Below, piece by piece: positions 7,941 through 16,826 of a stretch of DNA of 64,000 nucleotides; the first letter of the stretch is position 1; each line of letters opens with the position of its first letter. The DNA is from Flavobacteriaceae bacterium. Lineage in GTDB: Bacteria > Bacteroidota > Bacteroidia > Flavobacteriales > Flavobacteriaceae. The translations under genes were made by a program, and so were the position numbers. Location: positions 372,001 through 436,000 of the forward strand of contig JAGYJF010000002.1 of NCBI GenBank assembly GCA_018402135.1, written 5' to 3'. The notes beneath the pieces were generated by a model. The model saw only the letters and a program-made list of their open reading frames with translations. It ran no database searches and had not been told where the DNA came from.

Positions 7941-8864
7941 TCAAGACAGTTCTTTTAAAATTTTATAAACGTTTTCCGTCTTAAACAGTCCGGTTCCTTC
8001 AGCCATTGTGGTGGCAGAACCACAGGCAATACCCATACGCAAAACGTTTTTCATGCTGCTATTGTTTAGCAGAGCGGAGACCATACCAGCTACCATACTG
8101 TCGCCAGCACCAACTGTGCTCTTAACCTTAACGAGTGGTGCAGGCTGATATATTTTTTCGCTGTTATTAAACAAGGTGGCTCCTGATGCACCCATTGATA
8201 CCACAACAATTTCTGCTGAGCCATTGCTTATTAATTGTTTTGCAGCAGCTTCCATTGTATGAACCGATAATTCATTTTTACCGGTAAGGATGGCTAATTC
8301 GCCAATGTTTGGTTTTATAAGATAAACGCCTTCCGCTACCGCGGCCTTGAGAGCTTCTCCTGAAGTATCTACAACAACCTTACTGTTTTTATTCTTGCAA
8401 ATTTGAATGAGGGCTTTCATAAACTCAACATCAACGCCATCTGGAAGACTTCCGCTAATCACGGTTATTTCCGGAAAATCTTTGATAGCATTAATGGTAT
8501 CTAAAAGTATGGTTTGTTCATTTTTAGACAGTGGCTGGCCCGGAAATCCAAATCTAAATTGTTGATTGGTTAGCGTGTCGACAATGATAAAATTTTCTAT
8601 TGTTTCATTCTTTACCGAAAATGGTAGTATTTGCAAACTTTCTTCTAATAACAACGATTCTAATAATTTTCCGGTTCTACCACCCGAAGTCAATAAAGCC
8701 AATGCGTCAATTTCAAGTTTTTTTAGCGCTCTTGAGACATTGATACCGCCGCCACCAGGTTCGTATTTTGGCTTATCACAACGTAATTTTTTTTCAGGAA
8801 CAATACCTTTCACAGAACTACTTTTATCTACGCTTGGATTTATGGTTATGGTCATTGCCTTCAT
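7941..8864 (-). CDS. PfkB-family sugar-phosphate kinase (phosphofructokinase-2 type)
   Basis: This 307-residue ribokinase-fold enzyme phosphorylates a hexose phosphate with ATP. The N-terminal part (KLRCDKPKYEPGGGGINVSRAL) closely resembles E. coli PfkB, the minor 6-phosphofructokinase, and the GAGDSMVAGMV motif near the C-terminus carries the catalytic aspartate and anion hole. 1-Phosphofructokinase and tagatose-6-phosphate kinase are related alternatives, but no fru or tagatose genes are nearby. The gene is monocistronic. The start may be Met1 or Met4, which is closer to the E. coli start. Confidence 0.85.
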   Translation of the reverse strand: MKAMTITINPSVDKSSSVKGIVPEKKLRCDKPKYEPGGGGINVSRALKKLEIDALALLTSGGRTGKLLESLLLEESLQILPFSVKNETIENFIIVDTLTNQQFRFGFPGQPLSKNEQTILLDTINAIKDFPEITVISGSLPDGVDVEFMKALIQICKNKNSKVVVDTSGEALKAAVAEGVYLIKPNIGELAILTGKNELSVHTMEAAAKQLISNGSAEIVVVSMGASGATLFNNSEKIYQPAPLVKVKSTVGAGDSMVAGMVSALLNNSSMKNVLRMGIACGSATTMAEGTGLFKTENVYKILKELS

Positions 8865-9033
8865 AAGTTTCGCAATAATTATTTAATTTTCGAATTGTTA
8901 ATATGATAGTCTTCTTGTTAGAGTTTGTATTTGAGACGCCATTAAACTATTAATTTTTTTACAAAAAAATGTGATTAACCAGCATTTTTAATACAAAACC
9001 ATAAATTATTTTAAAACAAGCCTATCTTTTTAT

Positions 9034-9792
9034 TTACCTGATATGACTCCCCGCATTCACATCAATAGTAGCTCCCGTGGCATGATCCATGAGTCCACTG
9101 CACATCAAACCTATTAACGGCGCTATATCTTGCGGTGTGGTGAGTTCGTTTAAAGCTATTTCACTAAGGATGCGTTCTTCGCCATAAGTATCAATAAATG
9201 CCTCAGCCATTTGTGTACGGGTAAACCCAGGTGCCACCACAAAAGCCTTGATATTATCCTTACCAAAGGACCGCGCCACGCTGCGTGCTAATGAGGTTAA
9301 ACCGCCTTTGGAGGCTGCATAGGCTAAATATTCTTGAGTTTCACCTCTAAAAGTGGCTCTACTACCGATATAAATAAAGCGGCCGCCAGAGGCTTGAGAT
9401 TTAAAATGGTCAATCCCTAATTTAGTGAGCAATCCAACCGAATCAAGATTGATGGTTAAGGTGGTTTTCCACACTTCAAACCAATCGTCCACAGAATCTG
9501 TTATTGGATGTTTTAAAAATACACCGGCGTTTAAAACAATACTATCTAAATTACCAAAGGCTGAGCGTGTATCTTGGAATAACGTTTTAACAGATTCTGG
9601 TTGACTCAAATCCGCTTGAAAGCATCTCGAAAGTGTATTTGGATACTTTGATACCAATTGTCGCGCAACGTCTTGGCCACTATTAAAATGCACCGCTACA
9701 CGAGCGCCATGCTGCATTAAATAATCGGCAATGGCGTATCCAATACCTTTGGAAGCGCCAGTGACTAAAATGTTCTTATCCGAAAGGTTCAT
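9034..9792 (-). CDS. SDR-family oxidoreductase (classical)
   Basis: This 252-residue short-chain dehydrogenase/reductase has a Rossmann motif TGASKGIG at residues 11-18, NAG at about 89-91, and the catalytic YxxxK in YAASKGG, with the C-terminal DVNAG end. The family reduces or oxidises carbonyl/alcohol groups with NAD(P)(H); substrate unknown. It is the last gene of a three-gene unit (cupin, atypical SDR, this SDR) with a 9-bp gap to the gene upstream. Its catalytic residues are intact, unlike those of its neighbour. Confidence 0.88.
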   Translation of the reverse strand: MNLSDKNILVTGASKGIGYAIADYLMQHGARVAVHFNSGQDVARQLVSKYPNTLSRCFQADLSQPESVKTLFQDTRSAFGNLDSIVLNAGVFLKHPITDSVDDWFEVWKTTLTINLDSVGLLTKLGIDHFKSQASGGRFIYIGSRATFRGETQEYLAYAASKGGLTSLARSVARSFGKDNIKAFVVAPGFTRTQMAEAFIDTYGEERILSEIALNELTTPQDIAPLIGLMCSGLMDHATGATIDVNAGSHIR

Positions 9793-9801
9793 AATATTTA
9801 T

Positions 9802-10566
9802 TTATAACATGCTTTTTATCCAACCACCATCAACAGCAAGCGAAGTTCCTGTGATATAACTCGCTCTGGCACTTGCTAAAAAAGTGACGGCAGCTGCAAA
9901 TTCTTCGGGGTTGCCAAAACGTTTTAGTGGAATCTCATTAATAGCGTTTTTAAAATCGGGATTTGTTTCAATTAAAGACAAAAGTCTATTGGTTTTGGTA
10001 TAACCGGGCATCACATTGTTAACGGTAATGTTATACCCACCCAATTCATTAGCTAAAGATTTGGTTAAGCCTGCCACTGAGGCGCGCACCGAATTAGACA
10101 AAATTAAATTATCTACAGGCTGTTTTACCGCTTGAGAGGTAATTGCAATGATGCGTCCCCATGGTTGTTGTTTCATCCCAGGAAGCACAGCTTGTATCAA
10201 GGCAACGGCACTTTCTAATAATAATTTATACGTATGATGCCACTGGTCCAGCGACAAGTCTTCAAACTTTCCAGCTGGTGGACCACCAGTATTGGTTACC
10301 AAAATATCAATGTGGTTAAACTGCTTGAAAATAGTCTGCAACACTTGGTTCCTTTCGGAAGCGTTGGACAAATCGCCAGCAACCGCTAGTACGGATGTAT
10401 TGTGCTCAGTTTTAATTTGCTGTTGGGTAGCTTTTAAACGGTCTTCATTTCTGCCATTAATAATCACAATGGCGCCTTCTTTGGCCAACTCAATTGCGAC
10501 TGCTTTACCCAAACCATCACTGGAGGCTGCTACAAAAGCAACTTTATCTTTTAATCCTAAATCCAC
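9802..10566 (-). CDS. Atypical SDR-family protein lacking the catalytic Tyr-Lys
   Basis: This 254-residue SDR-fold protein has a Rossmann motif altered to AASSDGLG (residues 13-20) and an intact NTGG at 92-95. At the YxxxK position it has Ser157-N-S-V-Arg161 (LSNSVRASVAGL), so both catalytic tyrosine and lysine are replaced, while Ser144 is kept. This matches a known group of BKR-like SDRs without the canonical tetrad. It may be a non-classical reductase or a structural partner of the SDR encoded 9 bp downstream. Translation starts at GTG (10566), 3 bp after the cupin stop, and no in-frame ATG fits. Confidence 0.85.
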   Translation of the reverse strand: MDLGLKDKVAFVAASSDGLGKAVAIELAKEGAIVIINGRNEDRLKATQQQIKTEHNTSVLAVAGDLSNASERNQVLQTIFKQFNHIDILVTNTGGPPAGKFEDLSLDQWHHTYKLLLESAVALIQAVLPGMKQQPWGRIIAITSQAVKQPVDNLILSNSVRASVAGLTKSLANELGGYNITVNNVMPGYTKTNRLLSLIETNPDFKNAINEIPLKRFGNPEEFAAAVTFLASARASYITGTSLAVDGGWIKSML

Positions 10567-10569
10567 GGC

Positions 10570-10929
10570 TTACTTTCTTAAATAGTCATCGGTACCATCC
10601 AACCAGTCGGCGCGTATGGGCGACCAGGTATCTACTTCTTCCACATCCCCAATCATTAACGCTTCATGAGGTAAATGTGATGGAATGACTACAGAATCAC
10701 CAGGGCCTAAATCCATAGTTTGCTCCTTGTCAGCACCAAACCAAAATCGAATGGTACCCGATATTACCTGAGTAACCTGTTCGTTTTCGTGATGGTGAAG
10801 CGGCACTAAAAAGCCGTCCTTAAAATTCATTTTGGCCACCATGACTTTGTCGCCATAAATCATTTGGCGCTGCATTTTATCGTTAACTTGCTCTACAGGC
10901 ACTTCGGCCCAGTTGATTTTTTTTACCAT
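10570..10929 (-). CDS. Cupin-domain protein
   Basis: This 119-residue single-domain cupin contains the two metal-binding cupin motifs: HHHENEQVTQVISGTIRFWFG (motif 1; His and Glu ligands) and GDSVVIPSHLPHEA (motif 2; His ligand). Small cupins include isomerases, dioxygenases and sensors; the exact activity is unknown. It is the first gene of the cupin-SDR-SDR unit, and the near-contiguous spacing suggests the three act on the same sugar- or acid-like compound. Confidence 0.88.
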   Translation of the reverse strand: MVKKINWAEVPVEQVNDKMQRQMIYGDKVMVAKMNFKDGFLVPLHHHENEQVTQVISGTIRFWFGADKEQTMDLGPGDSVVIPSHLPHEALMIGDVEEVDTWSPIRADWLDGTDDYLRK

Positions 10930-11051
10930 GTTACTAGTCTTTATCTATTAATTCATATCCTTGATTGATGCCATACACTATAGGGGGTAAACCGCCTAAC
11001 ATATTAATTTAGCAAAACCTTTCAACCCTAGTTAAAACAATAAGCCTTCAT

Positions 11052-12938
11052 TCATTTTTTAGCGATAGGAATGCGTATTTGCGATGGATGTACTTTAGAA
11101 TGGTGTACTTTATTATGCGCCACCACGCCGACCGATTCATCGTAATTATTACCGCCGGTATTTAGATTTCTTGCAAAACGCGGGAAATTACTGCTAGATA
11201 TTTCTATGCGAATACGATGTCCTTTTTTGAATACATTACTGGTAGACAATGGTGTGAGCGCTACCTTATAAACATTCCCTTTTTCCATAAATAATTCTTT
11301 GTCATAGCCTTCACGATAGCGTACGCGCTGAATAGTTTCATCTAAATTATAAGCCGTGCCATCAGGAGCGACGTCAATGAGTTTTAAGGTGAAATCTGTA
11401 TCCTTAACATCGGAAGATACATAAAGCGTGGCTTCAATAAAACCAGAAACCTCAGTATCTTCAGTTAAAACATCGGATGAATACACCAAAATATCGTTAC
11501 GGGCTTCCATCTCCATTTGATTAAAGGAACCACCTTTAACGGCATTCCCGGTACAACACACATTGCCACCGTAAGATGGCACAGGTGCCATTGGGTCGTA
11601 AGTGAAACTGTCGGGGTTATCTGTAGTTGCTTGTTTGGTGGTAAGTTTACCGTCACCAAATCGGCTGTTGGCATCGCCATTACTATTCAAATAAAAGGTG
11701 GTCATTTTGGTGTTTTCTGGTGGCCAAGTATTGGCAGTTTGCCACTGGTTGGTTCCCATGGTGTAATACTGCACTCTAGGTGTTGTTTCTTTAAAATCGT
11801 TGGTCTCAGCTTTGAGCCATAAATCGAACCATTTGGTGATTTGTTCATTATAGTTTAAACGGGCGTCACCAACACTACGCTCTCCAACGATGGTATTTTC
11901 AGTGGCTCTGGTATAAGCACAATGCAAGGTTGGTGCAATTACCAAGTATTGGTTATCGCGAACAAAGGCATCTTTTGCGTTGTTTCTCACATGATTAAAC
12001 AGCGCAAGGTTAGGTGTTATAGACACATCATACCACGAAGTAAACCAAAAGCTTGGTGTTGTAATTTCCATATTATCGTGGTAAAGTCCGCCTTCGAACC
12101 ATTCAGGATCGTTAGGCTTTCTACGAATCATTTTATCAAATATTTCGCGCTTGCCGTTGACGTTTTTCAAAATATCTTGAATGGGCAGATGGCTTAATGC
12201 CTCTGACATATCTACTTGAGGATTTTCAGGTGCCAAATCGTAAAATCGAGAAATACGTATCAAATCTTCCTGAGTAGCACCTGCTGGAATACGTGGTTTG
12301 AATTTGTCGTGTTCTACGCCGTATAACCAGGCGAAAAACAACATTTGTTCCGCACCGCCTCGGTACCAGTTACCTTGTTCGTTAATATTGCCAACCCTAC
12401 CAACACCGGCGCCAAACCCTTGAGGCACCATAGCGGCATGAGACGGATGGTTTAATGCTGAAACCGCCATGAGCCATTCGGCTGTAGACGAGCAACCAAT
12501 GGTACCTATTTTGCCATTAGACCATGCTTGGTTTTTCATCCATTCAAAAGCATCATAACCATCGGTTAAAGGCACTCCTAAAATATCCCACTCACCCTCA
12601 GAAAAATAACGACCGCGTTCATTTTGAACTACATAAATGTAGCCTTGCTTCACATAATCTAAAGCACGACGCGCATTGCCAAGACGCTGCTCGCCATCGC
12701 CCCAAGAATTAAAATTATAGGGTGTTCTTGAAAAGATAATTGGATAGGTACCATCAGCTTTTGGACGATAAATATCGGTTGCTAACCTGATGCCATCGCG
12801 CATGGGCATCATCACCTTTTCTTCAACAATGGCAATGTCAGAAAGTTGTCCTAAAATATCCTCCTGAGACTGCGTGACAGTAACGGAAAATAGTAACCAT
12901 GCCAGTGGCAAATAGAGTGATAGAAAGTGTTTTTTCAT
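11052..12938 (-). CDS. Secreted CocE/NonD-family hydrolase (S15-like)
   Basis: This 628-residue alpha/beta hydrolase starts with a signal peptide ([16 protein letters not shown], cleavage near residue 25), so it acts in the periplasm or outside. The catalytic domain shows [14 protein letters not shown] and the nucleophile elbow [11 protein letters not shown] with Ser in GCSS. The C-terminal third is the PepX_C-like jelly roll ([27 protein letters not shown]). The family includes X-prolyl dipeptidyl peptidases, glutaryl-7-ACA acylases and cocaine esterase, so the substrate may be a peptide or an ester/amide. It is monocistronic. Confidence 0.9.
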   Translation of the reverse strand: MKKHFLSLYLPLAWLLFSVTVTQSQEDILGQLSDIAIVEEKVMMPMRDGIRLATDIYRPKADGTYPIIFSRTPYNFNSWGDGEQRLGNARRALDYVKQGYIYVVQNERGRYFSEGEWDILGVPLTDGYDAFEWMKNQAWSNGKIGTIGCSSTAEWLMAVSALNHPSHAAMVPQGFGAGVGRVGNINEQGNWYRGGAEQMLFFAWLYGVEHDKFKPRIPAGATQEDLIRISRFYDLAPENPQVDMSEALSHLPIQDILKNVNGKREIFDKMIRRKPNDPEWFEGGLYHDNMEITTPSFWFTSWYDVSITPNLALFNHVRNNAKDAFVRDNQYLVIAPTLHCAYTRATENTIVGERSVGDARLNYNEQITKWFDLWLKAETNDFKETTPRVQYYTMGTNQWQTANTWPPENTKMTTFYLNSNGDANSRFGDGKLTTKQATTDNPDSFTYDPMAPVPSYGGNVCCTGNAVKGGSFNQMEMEARNDILVYSSDVLTEDTEVSGFIEATLYVSSDVKDTDFTLKLIDVAPDGTAYNLDETIQRVRYREGYDKELFMEKGNVYKVALTPLSTSNVFKKGHRIRIEISSSNFPRFARNLNTGGNNYDESVGVVAHNKVHHSKVHPSQIRIPIAKK

Positions 12939-13117
12939 TTAAAATAGATTAGTTGGTTATTGCAGTTTTTAAAGATATGAAAATGTATTAAGAGATATGA
13001 AGGAGTAGGATTTTTTAACAATTCGTTATGTTGATTAATCCTTGTAATGATTGAATCAAGTTGCGCTAAACAGCAAAACGATACAATACAACCTATTGCG
13101 CTTAGCGAAAAAATTTG

Positions 13118-13295
13118 AGCTCTTTGTGGTTTAAATTTAACCACGGAGCGCACAAAGAAGACACGAAGCTCGCAAAGTTTAGACTGTTGACATTTATAAA
13201 ACTTTTATGGCCTTTGTGTAAAAACATTGTGGCCTTTGTGGTGAAAAAAATAACCACGAAGCGCACCAAGAAGACACCAAAGCTCACTAAGTTTA
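13118..13295. repeat. Two copies of a dispersed CACAAAG-type intergenic repeat
   Basis: Unit 1 (about 13118-13180) reads CTTTGTGGTTTAAATTTAACCACGG followed in frame by GCGCACAAAGAAGACACGAAG. Unit 2 (about 13228-13295) has the same order with CCTTTGTGGTGAAAA, AACCACGAAGCGCACCAAGAAGACACC. Each contains a GTGGTT..AACCAC inverted repeat. Related sequence lies at 52483-52631 and at 53903. The 12939-13437 gap holds nothing else but a terminator. Confidence 0.6.
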
Positions 13296-13381
13296 TTTTA
13301 TAAGCCTTTTTAGGCCTTTATAAAAAAATAACCACAAAAAAGTATGCTACAAATCTTAAATACTTTAAAAATTAACTTGAT

Positions 13382-13414
13382 AAAAAAAGCCAACAACATC
13401 AAGTTATTAGCTTT
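13382..13414 (-). terminator. Terminator of the alcohol dehydrogenase gene
   Basis: On the minus strand AAAGCTAA (13414-13407) pairs with TTGGCTTT (13393-13386), with one G-T pair, followed by a T run. It lies 24 bases after the ADH stop. Confidence 0.65.
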
Positions 13415-13437
13415 AAATAAAAAATATGTGAAGTAAG

Positions 13438-14490
13438 TTAATTCTTTAAACTCTCCATATCAATGACAAAACGGTATTTAACGTCGGCTTTGATAACGCG
13501 TTCGTAGGCTTGGTTAATGTCCTGCATATTTATCATTTCGATATCTGAAGTGATATTGTGTTCTCCACAAAAGTCTAACATTTCCTGAGTTTCTTTAATA
13601 CCACCAATAAGAGAACCCGCAATACGCTTTCTTCCTAAGATAATACCACCGCCGTGAAACGGTTTTAAAGGTTCTACAGCGCCTACCATCACCATAGTTG
13701 CATCACGTTTTAGCATGGAAATATAAGGATCCATTTCGTTTGCAACCGGCACAGTGTTTAATATAAAGTCGAAACTATTCAAATGTTTTTGAACCTCCCC
13801 TTCATTCGTTGAAATCAATACTTCGTGTGCGCCCAAAGACTTAGCATCCTCTGCTTTTGATGGTGATGTAGTGATCATTACCACATGCGCACCTAATGCA
13901 TTTGCAAACTTAACGCCCATGTGTCCCAAACCGCCCAATCCTACAATTCCTACTTTATCTCCTTTTTTTACATTCCAGTGTTTTAAAGGTGACCATGTAG
14001 TGATACCGGCACACAATAAGGGTGCAGTGCCTTTAAGGTCTATATTTTCAGGAATTCTCAAAACAAAGGATTCATCTACCACAATAGAAGTTGAGTAACC
14101 ACCGTAAGTAGTGCCATCTAAATGTTTATCAGGACTATTGTAGGTTCCAATCCAGCCATTTTCGCAATATTGCTCTAAACCATCGTTGCATGAAGGACAA
14201 GTTCTGCATGAATCAACTAAGCAACCAACGCCCACTAAGTCGCCAATTTTATAGTTCTTTGCTTCGCTTCCAACAGCAACTACGCGACCTATAATTTCAT
14301 GGCCTGGCACAACAGGATATACCGAATTTTTCCAATCATTTCTAGCGGTATGTATATCACTGTGGCAAACACCACAATATAAAATTTCGATGTTCACATC
14401 TTTAGGACCAGCGACTCTGCGCTCAATTTGTAATGGTACTAAATCGGCTTCGGCAGCTTTATTGCCAAATGCTTTAATTTTAGTTGTCAT
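13438..14490 (-). CDS. Zinc-type NAD(P)-dependent alcohol dehydrogenase (CAD/YahK-like)
   Basis: This 350-residue medium-chain dehydrogenase interconverts aldehydes and alcohols. The catalytic zinc site is visible as CGVCHSD and GHEIIGRVVAVG, the structural zinc cysteines as CLVDSCRTCPSCNDGLEQYC, and the cofactor site as GLGGLGHMGVKFA. Overall it resembles the cinnamyl-alcohol/YahK subgroup, which commonly uses NADPH with broad aldehydes. An old yellow enzyme gene lies 36 bp upstream on the same strand. The pair probably forms a detoxification unit for reactive aldehydes and enones. Confidence 0.92.
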   Translation of the reverse strand: MTTKIKAFGNKAAEADLVPLQIERRVAGPKDVNIEILYCGVCHSDIHTARNDWKNSVYPVVPGHEIIGRVVAVGSEAKNYKIGDLVGVGCLVDSCRTCPSCNDGLEQYCENGWIGTYNSPDKHLDGTTYGGYSTSIVVDESFVLRIPENIDLKGTAPLLCAGITTWSPLKHWNVKKGDKVGIVGLGGLGHMGVKFANALGAHVVMITTSPSKAEDAKSLGAHEVLISTNEGEVQKHLNSFDFILNTVPVANEMDPYISMLKRDATMVMVGAVEPLKPFHGGGIILGRKRIAGSLIGGIKETQEMLDFCGEHNITSDIEMINMQDINQAYERVIKADVKYRFVIDMESLKN

Positions 14491-14526
14491 AATTTTTATT
14501 TAATTGTTTATGTTTTACTATTATAT

Positions 14527-15627
14527 TTATTTATCCAAAAACTCATAGTCAATATAACCTTTTTTTCCGGGAGTATAAAATGTATCTTCATTCCATTCTG
14601 CTATGGGTGCATTAGTTTTAAATCGTTCCACCAAGTCGGGATTAGAAATGTATAATTTTCCATAGGCTACCATATCGGCAAGACCTGCTTCAATTATCGC
14701 GTTTCCCTTTTCTTGATCAAATTCGCTATTAATTATTAAGGTGCCTTTATACAGCGGACGAAAGTGCTTGGCAATGTTGGTGACAGCATGTGGCACCTCC
14801 GAGACATCGGTAAACGGTTCTGACAAGTGTAGATAAGCCAGGTTATAATTGTTGAGTTGTTTTACAATATATTCAAAAGTAGGAATGGTTTCTTCATCTA
14901 AAGTCATTCCAAAGGCATTATGCAACGAAGGATTGAGCCTCAATCCGATGCGTTGTTCTGGAATTTCTTTTTTGACCGCTTCTAGTACTTCAAATAAAAA
15001 CCGTGCTTTATTTTCAGTACTCCCGCCGTATTGATCGGTGCGCTGATTAGAAGCATTATTGAAAAATTGATGAAACAAATACCCATTAGATGAATGTATT
15101 TCAACACCGTCAAAACCCGCTTCTACTGCATTTTTAGCAGCTTTGGCAAAATCGGAGATAGTGTTTTGAATCTCTTCAATTGTCATGGCTTTAGGTGTTA
15201 CGGTATCTTTAAAACCTTCTGGCGTGTATGACTTGGACTCAGGGTTTATAGCGGAAGGCGCGACTGGTAGTTCTCCATCGTGAAAATAGGGATGCGACAT
15301 TCGACCTACATGCCATAGCTGAATAAAAATTTTTCCACCTTTAGCCTGCACTTTTTGAGTTACATGCTTCCAGCCTTCAACTTGGACCTTAGAATGAATT
15401 CCAGGCGTATTGATATAACCAATAGCTTGTTTTGAAACTTGTGCACCTTCGGTAATGATGAGTCCGGCGGAGGCACGTTGCTCATAATACACGCCGTGTA
15501 AGGCTTCAGTAGGTGCGTGTTCATTATTATCGGCGCGGCTTCGAGTCATGGGCGCCATAACGATACGATTGTTAAGTTGAATGGTATTTGATAATACAAT
15601 TGGCTCTAAAAGAGGTTGTTTTGACAT
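14527..15627 (-). CDS. Old-yellow-enzyme family alkene reductase (NemA-like)
   Basis: This 366-residue FMN-dependent ene-reductase is recognised by NRIVMAPMTRSRADN at the N-terminus, IIQLWHVGRMSHP in the middle (flavin-contact region), the substrate-binding VEIHSSNGYLFHQF region and YGGSTENKARF. It reduces activated C=C bonds such as enones, maleimides or nitrate esters with NAD(P)H. The motif here is HSSN, where many relatives have HAAN/HGAH; a histidine and asparagine still remain. The gene precedes the alcohol dehydrogenase with a 36-bp gap and is likely co-transcribed. Confidence 0.92.
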   Translation of the reverse strand: MSKQPLLEPIVLSNTIQLNNRIVMAPMTRSRADNNEHAPTEALHGVYYEQRASAGLIITEGAQVSKQAIGYINTPGIHSKVQVEGWKHVTQKVQAKGGKIFIQLWHVGRMSHPYFHDGELPVAPSAINPESKSYTPEGFKDTVTPKAMTIEEIQNTISDFAKAAKNAVEAGFDGVEIHSSNGYLFHQFFNNASNQRTDQYGGSTENKARFLFEVLEAVKKEIPEQRIGLRLNPSLHNAFGMTLDEETIPTFEYIVKQLNNYNLAYLHLSEPFTDVSEVPHAVTNIAKHFRPLYKGTLIINSEFDQEKGNAIIEAGLADMVAYGKLYISNPDLVERFKTNAPIAEWNEDTFYTPGKKGYIDYEFLDK

Positions 15628-15754
15628 AGCTGTTTTGTTTTTTTAATTTATTTGTAAGATACAACAGCTAGCGCTTAAAAGAAAGGAAGTTGCGCAGCTA
15701 ATCTGTTAACTTTTGTTAATGTTTAGAAAGATGCCATTAAAAAAACGCGATTCA

Positions 15755-16672
15755 TTACCTTCTGAATCGAGAAAATATAACCATAGTTCTTTTGGTATTG
15801 ATAAAGTAAACGCCCGTTAGCAATACCGATGCTGCGATAATCGATTGTAAGGTGATGGTTTCATTTAAAAAAAACCATCCTAAAAAAAGCGCAACAATTG
15901 GATTTACATAGGTTGAAGTAGCCACCTTTTCTGGGGAAACAAACTTAAGCAGATAATTAAATGATGTAAAAGCTACGATACTTCCAAAAATAATTAGTAG
16001 CGCCATAGACCAATAAACCTCGCTGCTCCATTGTTTAATATTCAGCCAAGGTTCATTAAATGCGAGACTCGCCATACACAGTATTATCCCACCTGAAATC
16101 ATTTGATAGGCAGCCGTCACAAAATAATTTTTAGGCAAATCTGCCTTACCAACAAACAAACTACCATAGCCCCAGCTTACCATACAAGCAAAAATCATGA
16201 TCATTCCAAGAATGGAATTTTCTTGACTCAAAATAGCTTTTTGGCTTACCAATAAATAAATACCGATTACACCGAGAACAACCCCTATAATGGAACTAGA
16301 TTTGATTTTTTTACCTTGAATAAAAAACATAAGAATTAATACCACTAATGGCTGAGCCGAAATCTCTAATGCCGCAAAACCACTATCCACGTATTTCAAA
16401 GCCCACACAATAATACCATTCCCAAAAGCCAGAAACAGGAAGCCACTAATGACACAATTGCGCAATTGGACCTTTGTTATTCTAAGTGAAATTCCTAAAA
16501 GTCTACAAAGTAAAAAAATGATGATTCCCGCGATGGTAAAGCGAACCGAAGCAAGAAAAAAAGGTGACAACTCTTTAACAGCTATTTTATTAAGCAAATA
16601 AGTAGAGCCCCAAATAAAGTAAATCGAAAAAAAAGCACCTATAACTAATAGCTTGTTTGGTGGTTGGCTCAT
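15755..16672 (-). CDS. EamA-family (DMT superfamily) permease
   Basis: This 305-residue inner-membrane protein has about ten hydrophobic helices and two EamA repeats (first: FFSIYFIWGSTYLLNKIAV and RFTIAGIIIFLL; second starts near GMIMIFACMVSWGYGSLF). The family exports metabolites such as amino acids or purines; the substrate cannot be told here. The ATG at 16672 (MSQPPNKLL) is preferred. A longer form would begin at GTG 16729 and add a non-hydrophobic extension unlike the family. The gene is divergent from the M28 peptidase gene. Confidence 0.88.
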   Translation of the reverse strand: MSQPPNKLLVIGAFFSIYFIWGSTYLLNKIAVKELSPFFLASVRFTIAGIIIFLLCRLLGISLRITKVQLRNCVISGFLFLAFGNGIIVWALKYVDSGFAALEISAQPLVVLILMFFIQGKKIKSSSIIGVVLGVIGIYLLVSQKAILSQENSILGMIMIFACMVSWGYGSLFVGKADLPKNYFVTAAYQMISGGIILCMASLAFNEPWLNIKQWSSEVYWSMALLIIFGSIVAFTSFNYLLKFVSPEKVATSTYVNPIVALFLGWFFLNETITLQSIIAASVLLTGVYFINTKRTMVIFSRFRR

Positions 16673-16826
16673 AAGTTTAAAATAACGTGCAATATTAATA
16701 GTATTATTTGGATTTAAATAGGAGGGCACTCTTAAATATGATTTGTTTTATAGGTCTTTTTGAAATATTTAACATAAATACATCAACATTAGAATTAACT
16801 TTAAAACTTAATTAAACCAACTTTCA

